DNA of 64,000 bases from an uncultured Actinomycetes bacterium (GTDB lineage: Bacteria; Actinomycetota; Actinomycetes; Nanopelagicales; Nanopelagicaceae). Below the pieces are notes generated by a model. That model worked only from the letters and a program-made list of their open reading frames with translations, had not been told where the DNA came from and made no database searches. The translations under genes were made by a program, and so were the position numbers. The stretch spans positions 1-64,000 of the forward strand of contig CAIMOX010000038.1 of assembly GCA_903843225.1 (NCBI GenBank), written 5' to 3'. Shown here in pieces: positions 24,899-35,440 of this stretch; position 1 is the first letter of the stretch; each line of letters starts with the position of its first letter.

Positions 24899-26095
24899 AT
24901 GAACCGAGTTGTCCTCGTTGATGCAGTGAGATCCCCATTTGGTAAAGCTGGCAGCCTCTATCAAGGTACTCGAGCCGATGACATTCTCGTTCGCGTCATG
25001 CGCGGCCTCCTTGAACGCAACCCCGGCTTACCACTCGCCCAGATTGATGACGTCGCAATTGCGGCAGCGAGTCAGACTGGTGATCAAGGAATGAATATCG
25101 GTCGTAGCGCCGCAATTCTCGCTGGCTTACCTAAATCTGTTCCTGGCTATTCCATCGATCGTTGGTGCGCCGGAGCGATGACCGCAGTAACCACTCTCGC
25201 TGGTGCAATCGCTATGGGCTCGTACGATCTCGCCATCGCTGGTGGTGTCGAACATATGGGTAATCATCCGATGGGAGAACTCATGGATCCTAATCCTCGC
25301 TACCTCGCCGAGAAGTTAGTTGATCCCGATGCGCTCGCTATGGGAAATACCGCAGAGCGACTCCACGATAAATTTCCACATCTCACTAAAGAGCGTGCCG
25401 ATGCCTATGCGCTCGGATCACAACGCAAAACCGCTGATGCTTATGCGCAAGGTGAGATCCAACGCGATCTCATCCCCGTTGCGATTCGTAATCCAGAGCT
25501 TGGCTATGGCGTTGCAACGACAGATGAGCCACCGCGTCCGGGCACCACGATGGAAGTACTCGCTGGCCTCAAAACTCCATTCCGTCCAGCAGGACGTGTC
25601 ACCCCAGGAAACGCTGCGGGGCTCAACGATGGCGCAACCGCTGCCATCCTTGCCAGTGAAGGTAAAGCAAAAGAATTAGGTCTTCCTATTAAAGCAATCT
25701 TGGTCAACTTCGCCTTCGCTGGTGTCGAACCTGAAATTATGGGTTATGGGCCGGTTCCATCCACCATTAAAGCGCTCGCTAAAGCTGGTCTTACCATCGA
25801 CGACATTGGACTCCTTGAAGTGAATGAGGCCTTTGCGATTCAAGTTCTCTCATTCCTCGATTATTTCAGCATCGCAGATGATGATCCTCGAGTCAATATC
25901 CATGGCGGAGCAATCGCCGTCGGACATCCGCTCGCATCATCTGGAATTCGCTTGATGCTCAACCTTGCGCGCGGATTCGAGAAGCACCCAGAAGTGCGTT
26001 ACGGCATCACCACCATGTGTATCGGTCTCGGTATGGGCGGAACTGTTATCTGGGAGAACCCACACTTCGTTGGCTCAACAGGAAAGGTTGCCTAA
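24899..26095 (+). CDS. fadA: Acetyl-CoA acyltransferase (thiolase), beta-oxidation FadA type
   Basis: A 398-residue thiolase catalysing the last step of fatty-acid beta-oxidation. The acylated cysteine is in DRWCAGAM (about residue 90), with EVNEAFA, HGGAIAVGHPLASSG and the second catalytic cysteine in MCIGLGMGG near the C-terminus. It overlaps the fadB start by one base (TAATG), so they are translationally coupled as the two subunits of a trifunctional-type complex. The ATG at 24899 gives the normal N-terminus (NRVVLVDAVRSPFG); GTGs at 24893 and 24869 are alternatives. No clear promoter box was found. Confidence 0.9.
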   Translation: MNRVVLVDAVRSPFGKAGSLYQGTRADDILVRVMRGLLERNPGLPLAQIDDVAIAAASQTGDQGMNIGRSAAILAGLPKSVPGYSIDRWCAGAMTAVTTLAGAIAMGSYDLAIAGGVEHMGNHPMGELMDPNPRYLAEKLVDPDALAMGNTAERLHDKFPHLTKERADAYALGSQRKTADAYAQGEIQRDLIPVAIRNPELGYGVATTDEPPRPGTTMEVLAGLKTPFRPAGRVTPGNAAGLNDGATAAILASEGKAKELGLPIKAILVNFAFAGVEPEIMGYGPVPSTIKALAKAGLTIDDIGLLEVNEAFAIQVLSFLDYFSIADDDPRVNIHGGAIAVGHPLASSGIRLMLNLARGFEKHPEVRYGITTMCIGLGMGGTVIWENPHFVGSTGKVA

Positions 26096-28227
26096 TGTCA
26101 TCTGCTGCCGGCGTTGATACAACAATCACACTTCCCGAGGGTGCGCCAGAAGAAGTTATTACTCGATCTCTCTTGCGCGAGGTTGATCTTCGCCCCTTTG
26201 GATTTGAAGGCACGCTCTCACTGATCACACTTGATAACGGTTTAGATCACAATCGACCAAATACGCTAGGCCCGAAGACACTGATTGAACTCAACGAACG
26301 CCTCAGTGAAGCAGAGGCAAGCAGTTCGGTTGCGATCGCGATTACTGGTAAGCCTTTCATCTTTGCAGCAGGTGCAGATCTCTCAGCGCTCTCATTTCTT
26401 TCAGACGCTTCACAAGCACGTGCAATCGGAAAACTTGGACACGATGTCTTGCGTCGCTTCCATGATTCAATAAAGCCAACATTTGCTTTCATCAATGGCT
26501 TAGCTCTCGGTGGCGGTCTGGAAATTGGGCTTCACTGCGATTACCGGACAATGGCATCGACAGCAGTTACTGGACTGCCCGAGGTCTTCTTAGGACTAGT
26601 CCCTGGTTGGGGCGGGGCAACGATTCTGCCAACGCTCATTGGTCCAGAGAAAGCCGTCCAAGTAATCATGGTTAACGCGCTTAATAACAACACGATGCTG
26701 AAGGCAAAGGATGCTGCCGCTCTTGGCATCGTTGATGCGGTCTATGAACCATCTGACTTTCTCGAGCACTCAGTGCAATTCGCGGCAGATATTCTCACCG
26801 GCAAACGAACGATTGAACGCTTTGATCACACCCGCGAAGTAGATTCATGGGAGAAGGCTCTCGCTACTGGCCGCGCTGCTATGGTGAAGAAGTATGGAAC
26901 GGCAGAGATCGCCTCTCCCCTCAAGGCGCTCGAGCTCATCGCCGGAGCACGTACCGCTTCACGCAGTGAAGGGTTTGACGCTGAAGATATCGCCTTAACC
27001 AATCTCGTAATGAGCGATCCACTTCGGGCATCGCTCTACGCCTTTAACTTGGTCCAGAAGAAGCGTAAGAAAGTTGAAGGTGCACCTAAACCAGCACTTG
27101 CTCGCAAGGTGACCAAGGTTGGCGTCGTTGGCGCTGGTCTCATGGCATCGCAATTAGCGCTGATCATTCTTCGCAATCTCAAAGTTCCTGTTCTCATCAC
27201 TGATCTTGACCAAGAGCGCGTCGATAAGGGCATCGCCTACATCAATGCCGAGCTCACAAAATTAGTGGAGAAGCGCCGCCTCTCCCCTGAGAGCGCCACT
27301 CGCCTCTCAGGTCTTATCACCGGATCAGTCGATAAGAGCGCTTACGCCGGATGTGATTTCATTATTGAGGCGATCTTTGAGGAACTCTCTCTCAAGCAGA
27401 AACTCTTTAAAGAACTAGAAGGATTCATCTCCGATGAGTGCATCCTGGCTACCAATACCTCTTCACTCTCTGTGACAAAGATGTCTGAGGGTCTGGCCCA
27501 TCCGGAGCGCGTCATTGGCTTCCACTTCTTCAACCCAGTCGCGGTCATGCCGTTGCTTGAAATTGCTCGGACTCCCGCTACTGATGATGCAACAACAGCA
27601 ACCGCAGTTGCGATTGGTAAAGAGCTCAAAAAGACAATGGTGATCGTCAAGGATTCACCAGCCTTTGTTGTGAACCGTCTCTTGACGCGATTCATGGGTG
27701 AGATTACTGACGCGATTGATGAAGGCACTCCGACCGATGTCGCCGACAGTGCGATGAGCCCACTAGGCCTTCCGATGTCATCACTCCAGCTTCTAGGTCT
27801 CGTCGGACCAGGAGTTGCGCTCCATGTCGCCGAAACTCTCCATCATGATCTTGGAGATCGCTACAAGATCTCTCCGACGATGCAGGCCTTTGTCGATAAG
27901 GGAATCCGTACCTTCTACCTCAAATCTGATGACGGATCACTTGTCGTCAATCCAGAGGCGGCGGGACTTGTAAAGGCGGGGTCTTCACCATCAACGGCAG
28001 AGCAGGTTCGAATTCGCGCTCTTAATGCGCTCGCCAGTGAGGCGAAGATGATGCTCAATGAAGGCGTTGTTGCCACTGCAGCAGAGATCGATCTCTGCAT
28101 GCTCTTAGGGTGTGGCTGGCCATTCCACCTTGGTGGAATCTTGCCTTATCTTGATCGCGAAGGAACTAGCGAGGCTGTGAACGGTTCGCGTTTCCATCCT
28201 GCGGGAGTTGCGTCGCTTCCTCAATAA
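26095..28227 (+). CDS. fadB: Bifunctional enoyl-CoA hydratase/3-hydroxyacyl-CoA dehydrogenase
   Basis: A 710-residue multifunctional beta-oxidation subunit. The N-terminal crotonase domain (about residues 30-230) has the oxyanion segment [18 protein letters not shown] and [14 protein letters not shown]. The NAD-binding domain begins at [14 protein letters not shown] (about 338), with [12 protein letters not shown] and [16 protein letters not shown]; the C-terminal dehydrogenase repeats follow ([11 protein letters not shown]). The ATG at 26095 overlaps the thiolase stop; a longer frame upstream reads through the thiolase gene. Its last 62 bases overlap the 3' end of convergent dxs. Confidence 0.9.
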   Translation: MSSAAGVDTTITLPEGAPEEVITRSLLREVDLRPFGFEGTLSLITLDNGLDHNRPNTLGPKTLIELNERLSEAEASSSVAIAITGKPFIFAAGADLSALSFLSDASQARAIGKLGHDVLRRFHDSIKPTFAFINGLALGGGLEIGLHCDYRTMASTAVTGLPEVFLGLVPGWGGATILPTLIGPEKAVQVIMVNALNNNTMLKAKDAAALGIVDAVYEPSDFLEHSVQFAADILTGKRTIERFDHTREVDSWEKALATGRAAMVKKYGTAEIASPLKALELIAGARTASRSEGFDAEDIALTNLVMSDPLRASLYAFNLVQKKRKKVEGAPKPALARKVTKVGVVGAGLMASQLALIILRNLKVPVLITDLDQERVDKGIAYINAELTKLVEKRRLSPESATRLSGLITGSVDKSAYAGCDFIIEAIFEELSLKQKLFKELEGFISDECILATNTSSLSVTKMSEGLAHPERVIGFHFFNPVAVMPLLEIARTPATDDATTATAVAIGKELKKTMVIVKDSPAFVVNRLLTRFMGEITDAIDEGTPTDVADSAMSPLGLPMSSLQLLGLVGPGVALHVAETLHHDLGDRYKISPTMQAFVDKGIRTFYLKSDDGSLVVNPEAAGLVKAGSSPSTAEQVRIRALNALASEAKMMLNEGVVATAAEIDLCMLLGCGWPFHLGGILPYLDREGTSEAVNGSRFHPAGVASLPQ

Positions 28228-30103
28228 TTCCAGCAGCTGAACTTGTTGAGCTCCAGCCAACGAGTGAGCGAGTGATGCTCTGCACCGTTATACCGATCTC
28301 ACTCAAGATTTGAGCGCGCTTTGCATGCTCGAAGAATTCAAGCGGAACACCAATTGAGTGAACTGGGATAGCGAGATCGTGCTCGCGAAATAGCTCAGAG
28401 ATCGTGCTTGCGATTCCGCCATGTTCAATGCCATCTTCAAGAACTACCACGCTCTTGTATCGACCAGCCATCGTGACAAGTGATTGCGGGAGTGGTTTCA
28501 CCCAACGAGGATCTATAACGGTAACGCCAACGCCCTCACGGTAGGCCTGCGCAGCTGCTTCAACAGCGATCTGTGCTAACGCACCGACGCTGACAAAGAG
28601 AATATCTGCGCTCTCACCGCGGTAGAGAACGTCGATGCCATCACGACGTTCGAAGGCTGGAATATCAGCGTTTACTGCGCCCTTCGGGAAACGAAGAAGA
28701 GTTGGGCGGTCATCAACCGTTACGGCTTCACGCAGTAGCTCACGCAAGCGCTCGCCATCACGAGGCGCCGCAATGCGTAGCGTCGGGACTATGCCAGCGA
28801 GTGCGAGATCCCAGATTCCATTATGCGAGGGACCGTCATCACCGGTGATACCGGCGCGATCGAGGACAAAGGTAACGCCGGCCTTATGGAGAGCGACATC
28901 AAGTAAGAGTTGATCAAAGGCTCGATTTAAAAATGTTGAGTAGACAGCGACGACGGGATGGAGTCCGGCATACGCCATACCTGCAGCCGCTGCTGCGGCA
29001 TGTTGCTCCGCAATGCCGACATCAAAGGTGCGTTCTGGGAATTTGGCTGCAAAGCGATCAAGTCCGGTAGGTCCAAGCATTGCTGCAGTAATGGCGACTA
29101 GATCTTCTCGCTCGCCTCCGATCGCTACGAGTTCTTGTGAAAAGATTGAGGTCCACGACGGTGCCGATTGAGAGAGCGGCTCGCCTGTCTCAGAATCGAC
29201 GATACCGACAGCATGGAACTTCTCGGCCTCATCACGGAGCGCTGGCGCGTGGCCACGCCCCTTCTCGGTAAGTACATGAACGAGAACTGGTTCGCCGAAT
29301 GCCTTTGCCAAACGTAACGAATCTTCAATCGCTGCGATGTTGTGACCATCAACTGGTCCAATATATTTCAAGCCAAGATCTTCAAACATCCCTTGCGGTG
29401 CGACGATATCTTTAATCCCTTTTTTAACACCATGAAGCGTCTCATAGATCGGTTGACCAACTACTGGCGTGCGCTCTAGAACGCTCTTACCCCAATCAAG
29501 AAACTTCTCGTATCCACTTGTTGTGCGAAGGGTAGAGAGATATGTTGCGATGCCACCAACAGTCGGTGAGTAACTGCGCTCATTGTCATTCACGATGATG
29601 ACTAATGGAAGCTCTTTCGAGGCTGCAATATTGTTCAGAGCCTCCCACGCCATTCCACCTGTCAACGATCCATCGCCCACAAGTGCAACCACCTTGCGAT
29701 CTTTAATCTTCTGAATCTTAAAAGCAGTTGCGATTCCGTGAGCCCACGAGAGCGCTCCGGATGCATGAGAGTTCTCGATGACATCGTGTTCGGACTCGCT
29801 ACGACTCGGGTAGCCAGAGATTCCACCCTTTTGGCGAAGTTGATCAAATGCCGATGCGCGGCCGGTGAGAATTTTATGAACGTAACTTTGGTGTCCCGTG
29901 TCAAAGAGCATGACATCACTAGGTGAGTTAAATACTCGGTGCATCGCGATGGTGAGCTCAACCACCCCGAGATTTGGACCTAGGTGTCCCCCAGTGCGCG
30001 AGACCTTCTCGATCAAGAAAGCTCGAATCTCGCTTGCAAGTTCATTCAACTCCGCCTGGCTCAGGTGAGCGAGGTCGGACGGTGACATAATCTTTTCAAG
30101 CAT
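28166..30103 (-). CDS. dxs: 1-deoxy-D-xylulose-5-phosphate synthase
   Basis: A 645-residue TPP enzyme that condenses pyruvate and glyceraldehyde 3-phosphate, the first step of the MEP isoprenoid pathway. Features include [16 protein letters not shown], the TPP motif [15 protein letters not shown] (about residues 142-156), [23 protein letters not shown] with the catalytic glutamate, and [15 protein letters not shown]. The core ends near [11 protein letters not shown]; the last 25 or so residues are atypical and encoded largely opposite the 3' end of fadB, so the stop codon appears to have shifted. Leaderless start from TAGACT-N6-ATG. Confidence 0.95.
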   Translation of the reverse strand: MLEKIMSPSDLAHLSQAELNELASEIRAFLIEKVSRTGGHLGPNLGVVELTIAMHRVFNSPSDVMLFDTGHQSYVHKILTGRASAFDQLRQKGGISGYPSRSESEHDVIENSHASGALSWAHGIATAFKIQKIKDRKVVALVGDGSLTGGMAWEALNNIAASKELPLVIIVNDNERSYSPTVGGIATYLSTLRTTSGYEKFLDWGKSVLERTPVVGQPIYETLHGVKKGIKDIVAPQGMFEDLGLKYIGPVDGHNIAAIEDSLRLAKAFGEPVLVHVLTEKGRGHAPALRDEAEKFHAVGIVDSETGEPLSQSAPSWTSIFSQELVAIGGEREDLVAITAAMLGPTGLDRFAAKFPERTFDVGIAEQHAAAAAAGMAYAGLHPVVAVYSTFLNRAFDQLLLDVALHKAGVTFVLDRAGITGDDGPSHNGIWDLALAGIVPTLRIAAPRDGERLRELLREAVTVDDRPTLLRFPKGAVNADIPAFERRDGIDVLYRGESADILFVSVGALAQIAVEAAAQAYREGVGVTVIDPRWVKPLPQSLVTMAGRYKSVVVLEDGIEHGGIASTISELFREHDLAIPVHSIGVPLEFFEHAKRAQILSEIGITVQSITRSLVGWSSTSSAAGIIEEATQLPQDGNANRSQPR

Positions 30104-30109
30104 GAGTGA

Positions 30110-30115
30110 AGTCTA
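30110..30115 (-). promoter_or_regulatory. -10 hexamer TAGACT of leaderless promoter for dxs
   Basis: TAGACT ends 6 bases before the ATG at 30103. Confidence 0.6.
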
Positions 30116-30151
30116 AAGGTTCGAGCGGTAAACCGCCCTCTTAACCGAGCC

Positions 30152-32809
30152 TTACTTCATGAGTGATCGTAGGACGTACTGCATGATTCCACCATGACGG
30201 TAATAATCCGCTTCACCCGGCGTATCGATTCGAAGGAGGGCTTGGAAGCTCTTCCCATCTGCCGTTACCGTCACCTGCTTTGGCGCAGGGCCAACGTTGA
30301 GTTCAGTGATGCCTGAAATCTCAAAACTCTCGGTTCCAGTAAGGCCAAGTGATGCCGCGTTCTGACCCGGCAGATATTGAAGTGGAAGCACACCCATACC
30401 GATGAGATTTGAGCGATGGATACGTTCGAAAGATTCAGCGATAACTGCTTTCACTCCAAGGAGTGCAGTTCCCTTCGCAGCCCAGTCGCGTGAAGAACCA
30501 GATCCATATTCCTTGCCAGCAAGAATAACGAGTGGAACTCCGGCAGCTTGGTAATCGGTAGATGCATCGAAGATTGATGATTGCTCACCGTTCTTCAAGA
30601 AGTTACGAGTGAATCCACCCGAAACATCATCAAGAAGGAGATTCTTCAGGCGAATGTTTGCAAAGGTGCCACGGATCATGACCTCATGATTTCCGCGGCG
30701 TGAGCCATATGAGTTGAAATCTCCTCGTTCGATTCCATGCTCAGATAAATATTTACCCGCAGGTGAATCTGCCTTGATATTTCCCGCTGGGGAGATGTGA
30801 TCGGTGGTGATCGAATCTCCAAGTACGGCGAGAACGCGAGCACCTGCAATATTTGTCACAGGCTTTGGTTCGCGCGGCATTCCTTCAAAGTATGGAGGCT
30901 TGCGAACGTAGGTGGATTTCTGATCCCACTCAAAAGTCTTACCTGTCGGTGTCGCCAATGACTTCCAGCGATGATCACCTTCAAAGACGGTGGAGTAGTC
31001 CTTCTTAAACATATCGGATGTGATGACTTCATCCATCACGGCTTGAATCTCTCCGGCAGATGGCCAGATATCTTTCAGGTATACAGCCGCGCCACTCTTA
31101 TCCGTTCCGATTGGATCGCTCTCAAAGTCGTGATCCATTGTTCCGGTAAGCGCATAGGCAACGACTAATGGTGGAGATGCGAGGTAGTTCATCTTTACAT
31201 CAGGACTGATACGACCTTCAAAGTTACGGTTTCCAGAGAGAACCGCTGTGACAGCGAGATCGTTATCGTTTATTGTTTTGCTGATCTCAACTGGAAGTGG
31301 ACCAGAGTTTCCGATACATGTGACGCAACCATAACCCACCAGGTTGAACCCAAGTTCTTCGAGATACGGCGTGAGCCCAGACTTATCAAAGTAATTTGTC
31401 ACAACTTTGGAGCCTGGCGCTAATGAAGTCTTTACCCATGGCTTTGAAACGAGTCCCTTCTCCACTGCCTTCTTGGCAAGGAGAGCTGCACCGATCATTA
31501 CTGATGGATTCGAGGTATTTGTACAGGAGGTGATGGAGGCTATTACTACATCGCCATTCTTTAATTCAGAGCTCTTGCCACCGCGGGTATATGGCACTGC
31601 TGTCGTTGTTGTCTTCTCCGTGATGTATGAAGGAATGATCTTTTCAAAAGATTCTTTCGAATCACGAAGCGAGATTCGATCTTGTGGGCGCTTGGGGCCA
31701 GAGATTGATGGCACAACTGTAGAGAGATCGAGCTCGATCGTCTCGGAGTAGCGAGGAGCTACTGCTGGATCATGCCAGAGTCCATTTGTCTTCGCGTATT
31801 TTTCAACGAGTTCTAGTTGATCATCGCTACGACCAGTGAGCTTCAAGTAATTGAGTGTCTCTTGATCGATCGGGAAGATCGCACAGGTTGAACCATATTC
31901 AGGAGCCATATTTCCGATAGCAGTTCTTGTCGCCATCGAAAGAGATGAGACCCCCGCGCCATAGAACTCAACAAACTTTCCAACAACGCCAAGCTTTCGG
32001 AGCATCTCAGTGATTGTAAGTACCAGATCAGTTGCTGTAGTGCCTACTGGCATATCGCCAGATAATTTGAAGCCAACAACCTTTGGAATCAGCATAGAGA
32101 CAGGCTGTCCGAGGAGAGCTGCTTCAGCTTCAATTCCTCCAACGCCCCAACCGAGAACGCCAAGGCCATTGACCATCGTTGTATGTGAATCAGTTCCAAC
32201 AACCGTGTCAGGATAGGCGCGAAGCTCTCCGTCGACGGAGCGAGTCATAATCACGCGAGCTAAGAATTCTATATTTACCTGGTGAACGATTCCGGTGCCA
32301 GGTGGAACTACTTTGAACTCATCAAAGGCGGTCTGGCCCCAACGTAAGAAGCGATAGCGCTCTTGATTGCGCACGTATTCAATATCGGTGTTCTCTTCGA
32401 AGGCGGTCTTTGTTCCAAAGAGATCGGCAATGACCGAGTGATCAATCACGAGTTCGGCAGGTGCCAGTGGATTAACCTTCGTAGGATCGCCACCGAGATC
32501 GACGATCGCCTCACGCATTGTTGCGAGATCAACAATGCACGGCACACCGGTGAAATCCTGCATAATCACGCGCGCAGGAGTGAACTGAATTTCGGTATCT
32601 GGCTCAGATGATGGATCCCATGAGGCTAGGGCGCGAATCTGATCGGCGGTGATATTTGCACCATCTTCGGTGCGCAGCAGATTCTCCAAAAGGATCTTCA
32701 GGCTGTACGGGAGATCTTTAACCCCATCAAGCCCGGTGATATCAAAAATCTCATAGCTCTTACCTGCAACGGATAGGGCCTTCTTTGCGCCAAACGAGTT
32801 CTTGCTCAT
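30152..32809 (-). CDS. acnA: Aconitate hydratase A
   Basis: An 885-residue TCA-cycle enzyme interconverting citrate and isocitrate. The 4Fe-4S ligands are in [11 protein letters not shown] and [15 protein letters not shown], and the swivel domain carries [16 protein letters not shown] with the substrate-binding serine/arginine. Length and order match bacterial AcnA/IRP1-type proteins. The spacer to downstream dxs is 48 bases, but dxs has its own promoter box, so the two are separate or only partly linked. Leaderless start from TAGGAT-N6-ATG. Confidence 0.95.
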   Translation of the reverse strand: MSKNSFGAKKALSVAGKSYEIFDITGLDGVKDLPYSLKILLENLLRTEDGANITADQIRALASWDPSSEPDTEIQFTPARVIMQDFTGVPCIVDLATMREAIVDLGGDPTKVNPLAPAELVIDHSVIADLFGTKTAFEENTDIEYVRNQERYRFLRWGQTAFDEFKVVPPGTGIVHQVNIEFLARVIMTRSVDGELRAYPDTVVGTDSHTTMVNGLGVLGWGVGGIEAEAALLGQPVSMLIPKVVGFKLSGDMPVGTTATDLVLTITEMLRKLGVVGKFVEFYGAGVSSLSMATRTAIGNMAPEYGSTCAIFPIDQETLNYLKLTGRSDDQLELVEKYAKTNGLWHDPAVAPRYSETIELDLSTVVPSISGPKRPQDRISLRDSKESFEKIIPSYITEKTTTTAVPYTRGGKSSELKNGDVVIASITSCTNTSNPSVMIGAALLAKKAVEKGLVSKPWVKTSLAPGSKVVTNYFDKSGLTPYLEELGFNLVGYGCVTCIGNSGPLPVEISKTINDNDLAVTAVLSGNRNFEGRISPDVKMNYLASPPLVVAYALTGTMDHDFESDPIGTDKSGAAVYLKDIWPSAGEIQAVMDEVITSDMFKKDYSTVFEGDHRWKSLATPTGKTFEWDQKSTYVRKPPYFEGMPREPKPVTNIAGARVLAVLGDSITTDHISPAGNIKADSPAGKYLSEHGIERGDFNSYGSRRGNHEVMIRGTFANIRLKNLLLDDVSGGFTRNFLKNGEQSSIFDASTDYQAAGVPLVILAGKEYGSGSSRDWAAKGTALLGVKAVIAESFERIHRSNLIGMGVLPLQYLPGQNAASLGLTGTESFEISGITELNVGPAPKQVTVTADGKSFQALLRIDTPGEADYYRHGGIMQYVLRSLMK

Positions 32810-32815
32810 GGGCCA

Positions 32816-32821
32816 ATCCTA
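32816..32821 (-). promoter_or_regulatory. -10 hexamer TAGGAT of leaderless promoter for acnA
   Basis: TAGGAT ends 6 bases before the ATG at 32809. Confidence 0.6.
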
Positions 32822-32830
32822 GTGAAAGAG

Positions 32831-34078
32831 TTACTTCAGATTAAATCTGACGACAGTTTCGACGTGCTGGGTCATTGGGAAGAGGTCAAAAGCCACGATC
32901 GAATCCATCGTGTAACCGCCCTCTGTGATCCATTTCGCATCGCGCGCCAGGGATGCTGGGTTGCATGAGATGTAGACAATCGTTGTAGGGCGGAGTTTGA
33001 GCAGGCTCAGAACCACAAGCTCGCCAGCGCCAGTTCTTGGTGGATCGAGGAGCACGAGGTCAGCCTTCTCAATCTTAGGAAGGAGCTGTTCCACCATTCC
33101 GGAGTGGATCTGTACATTCGCATAACCCTTAAAAATTGAGGTCGCATCAGCAAGTGCGCGGCGATCTGATTCGATTAAGTGCACCTTGCCCTTAGCTCCG
33201 ACCGATTGTGCAAGTGCACCAGTGAAGAGTCCCACTCCCCCGTAGAGATCGCAGACGGTATCCCCAGGGCGAACATCCAGGAGCTCCATAGCGTGTTCGA
33301 CAAGCGTTGCAGGGGCGAGTTTGTGCGCCTGCCAAAATGAAGAGGGTGAAATTGTGTAGGTCATTCCCTCTACAACTTCATGGAGTTGCGTTGGACCAGA
33401 AAGGCTCCGTCCTCCGCGCGAAATATTGGTCTCGCGTGAGCTCGACGTCGCTACTTCAATGCGCGCATCACCATTAAAAGTCTTAGCTGCAAGTGCGGGG
33501 ACATCCATCTCCTCCACGGCGATCAAACAATCATCAATCTCCTGAACTTCTTTACTTCGGTGTTGGTACAGACCAATCTTTCCAAAATCTGAGATCGCAA
33601 AATCCATTCGAGTGCGCCAATGGAGCCCGTCCTCGGGTTCTACTCCGCGAACTTCACAGGTAAGGCCAAGATCAGAGAGGGAGATCTTTCCCAACCGTTC
33701 AAATTGTTCAGTGACGATCGCCGCTTTGAGTACGCGCTGGTAGGCAATATCAATATGCTGGAAGTCGCAGCCACCACATCCCCCAGGACGCGCGTATGAA
33801 CACGGCGCAACAACGCGATATGGCGATGGCTTCAGTACTTCAATGACATCTGCACGTGTCACTTTCGAGACGACAGAGGTCACTTCAACAACAACGTGCT
33901 CTCCTGGAATTGCGTGCCGGACAAAGAGGACCTGCCCCTCGTGGCGGGCGATGAAATGTCCACCATGGGCTGGAGCCAGGATTTCGACCGTTACCTGATC
34001 TCCGACTTCCAGACGCGCGGTTTGCGCGCCATGAGGCTGTGCATTCTGGGAGGGTTCGTGTTCAGGATCGGTATGCAT
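32831..34078 (-). CDS. TRAM-domain RNA (uracil-5-) methyltransferase, TrmA/RlmCD-like
   Basis: A 415-residue SAM-dependent RNA methyltransferase. A TRAM domain occupies about residues 22-85. It is followed by the iron-sulfur cysteine cluster CSYARPGGCGGCDFQH, a Rossmann SAM-binding part with VCDLYGGVGLFTG, and the nucleophilic cysteine in VYISCNPASLARD. It methylates C5 of a uridine in tRNA or 23S rRNA; which one is not determinable. It corresponds in position to the TrmA-like gene beside the Trk genes of mycobacteria. The spacer to divergent trkA is only 40 bp. Confidence 0.9.
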   Translation of the reverse strand: MHTDPEHEPSQNAQPHGAQTARLEVGDQVTVEILAPAHGGHFIARHEGQVLFVRHAIPGEHVVVEVTSVVSKVTRADVIEVLKPSPYRVVAPCSYARPGGCGGCDFQHIDIAYQRVLKAAIVTEQFERLGKISLSDLGLTCEVRGVEPEDGLHWRTRMDFAISDFGKIGLYQHRSKEVQEIDDCLIAVEEMDVPALAAKTFNGDARIEVATSSSRETNISRGGRSLSGPTQLHEVVEGMTYTISPSSFWQAHKLAPATLVEHAMELLDVRPGDTVCDLYGGVGLFTGALAQSVGAKGKVHLIESDRRALADATSIFKGYANVQIHSGMVEQLLPKIEKADLVLLDPPRTGAGELVVLSLLKLRPTTIVYISCNPASLARDAKWITEGGYTMDSIVAFDLFPMTQHVETVVRFNLK

Positions 34079-34084
34079 TAAGCA

Positions 34085-34090
34085 ACCCTA
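34085..34090 (-). promoter_or_regulatory. -10 hexamer TAGGGT of leaderless promoter for TrmA-like gene
   Basis: TAGGGT ends 6 bases before the ATG at 34078. Its position coincides with where the -35 of the divergent trkA promoter should lie. Confidence 0.6.
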
Positions 34091-34105
34091 ACCGAGTTAT
34101 GGGTG

Positions 34106-34111
34106 TAAGTT
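34106..34111 (+). promoter_or_regulatory. -10 hexamer TAAGTT of leaderless promoter for trkA pair
   Basis: TAAGTT ends 7 bases before the GTG at 34119. Confidence 0.5.
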
Positions 34112-34118
34112 TTCCTCT

Positions 34119-34781
34119 GTGCATGTAGTCATTATGGGTTGTGGGCGCGTGGGCTCTGGTTTAGCTCTCGAACTCGAAGCAAAGGGCCATACGGTCGCCG
34201 TTATCGATCACAATCGTGAGTCATTCCGTAGATTGGGACCGAACTTCAACGGTCAGACTGTTGCTGGGGTCGGCTTCGATCGAGATACCCTTATTGAAGC
34301 TGGTATTGAAAAGGCAGGCGCCTTTGCTGCTGTTTCTAACGGTGATAACTCAAATATTCTCGCTGCCCGAGTTGCGCGTGAAACTTATAGCGTTGAACAT
34401 GTCGTCGCTCGAATCTACGATGCCGATCGCGCCGAGATTTACCAGCGATTGGGTATTCCTACTGTTGCCACAGTTCTCTGGACAACGGATCAGATTCTTC
34501 GCCGCCTCGTACCTGAAGGCTCTCGTTCTGAGTGGCGCGATGCGAGCGGACTCATCAAACTCTGCGAAGTTACCATTGAAGCTTCTTGGTACGGACACCC
34601 GGCGCTCTGGATTGAGGAGCACACCCCCGCTCGCCTCGCCTTCATCACCCGCCTTGGCGAAGGTCTCATCCCTGATCAACACACCGTCCTTCAAGAGGGT
34701 GATCTCGTGCATGTCATGGTCGCCGAGAAAGATATCGCCGAAGTAGATGTGATTCTCGCAAAACCGCTTGAGAGGAACTAA
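34119..34781 (+). CDS. TrkA/Ktr potassium uptake NAD-binding protein (first copy)
   Basis: A 220-residue cytosolic regulatory subunit of a K+ uptake system. It has an N-terminal RCK Rossmann domain with VIMGCGRVGSGLALELEAKGH (split: GCGRVGSG at about residues 7-14) and acidic DHN at the end of strand 2, followed by a TrkA-C domain (about 140-220). The second copy starts within its stop codon, as in the ceoB/ceoC pair of mycobacteria. No membrane TrkH/KtrB gene is in the window. GTG start, leaderless with 7-base spacing. Confidence 0.9.
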   Translation: MHVVIMGCGRVGSGLALELEAKGHTVAVIDHNRESFRRLGPNFNGQTVAGVGFDRDTLIEAGIEKAGAFAAVSNGDNSNILAARVARETYSVEHVVARIYDADRAEIYQRLGIPTVATVLWTTDQILRRLVPEGSRSEWRDASGLIKLCEVTIEASWYGHPALWIEEHTPARLAFITRLGEGLIPDQHTVLQEGDLVHVMVAEKDIAEVDVILAKPLERN

Positions 34782-35440
34782 TGCGTATCGCAATTGCTGG
34801 CGCCGGAAATGTAGGACGAGCTATCGCGCGCGAACTTTTGGCTAATGGTCATCAAGTTCTTCTGATCGACCGCGAACCTAAAGCGCTCAAGATGGACTCT
34901 GTTCCAACTGCCGAATGGCTCCTCGCAGATGCTTGTGAGATCGCCTCACTCGATAATGCCAAGCTTGGTGGCGCTCAGGTTCTCGTTGCCGCTACCGGTG
35001 ATGACAAAGTGAACCTCGTCTGCTCTCTACTCGCTAAGACTGAGTATGGAGTCCCACGTGTCGTAGCTCGAGTCAATCATCCTAAGAACGAGTGGCTCTT
35101 CGACTCCTCATGGGGCGTAGATGTTGCGGTATCAACCCCGCGCATCATCAGCGCGCTCGTTGAGGAAGCGGTCTCTGTTGGTGACGTTGTCCGCCTCTTC
35201 TCACTCCGCAAAGGCGAAGCGAATCTTGTGGAAATCACCCTTCCAGACAACGCCCAATGCTGCGGAAAGACAATTGGCGAGATCACATTCCCGGATAATT
35301 CATCACTTGCAGCTATCGTGCGAGATGGCAGCGTTATCGCGCCACAACCTCACATGATGTTGATGAGTGGAGACGAACTCCTCTTTGTTGCCACCGCGCT
35401 TGCTGAAGAAGAGTTGAAGAGCTGCTTGATCGGCGAATAA
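34781..35440 (+). CDS. TrkA/Ktr potassium uptake NAD-binding protein (second copy)
   Basis: A 219-residue RCK protein, paralogous to the preceding gene. It has IAGAGNVGRAIARELL (about residues 4-19), IDREPKAL for nucleotide ribose binding, and a C-terminal TrkA-C domain (about 140-219) rich in charged strands. It overlaps the first copy by one base, implying coupled synthesis and probably a heteromeric gating ring. It converges on the DUF3159 gene with no gap between stop codons. Confidence 0.9.
   Translation: MRIAIAGAGNVGRAIARELLANGHQVLLIDREPKALKMDSVPTAEWLLADACEIASLDNAKLGGAQVLVAATGDDKVNLVCSLLAKTEYGVPRVVARVNHPKNEWLFDSSWGVDVAVSTPRIISALVEEAVSVGDVVRLFSLRKGEANLVEITLPDNAQCCGKTIGEITFPDNSSLAAIVRDGSVIAPQPHMMLMSGDELLFVATALAEEELKSCLIGE

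Noticed and set aside
34350-34793. A 147-codon minus-strand frame inside the trkA genes
   Set aside because: It is fully antisense to two conserved RCK proteins.
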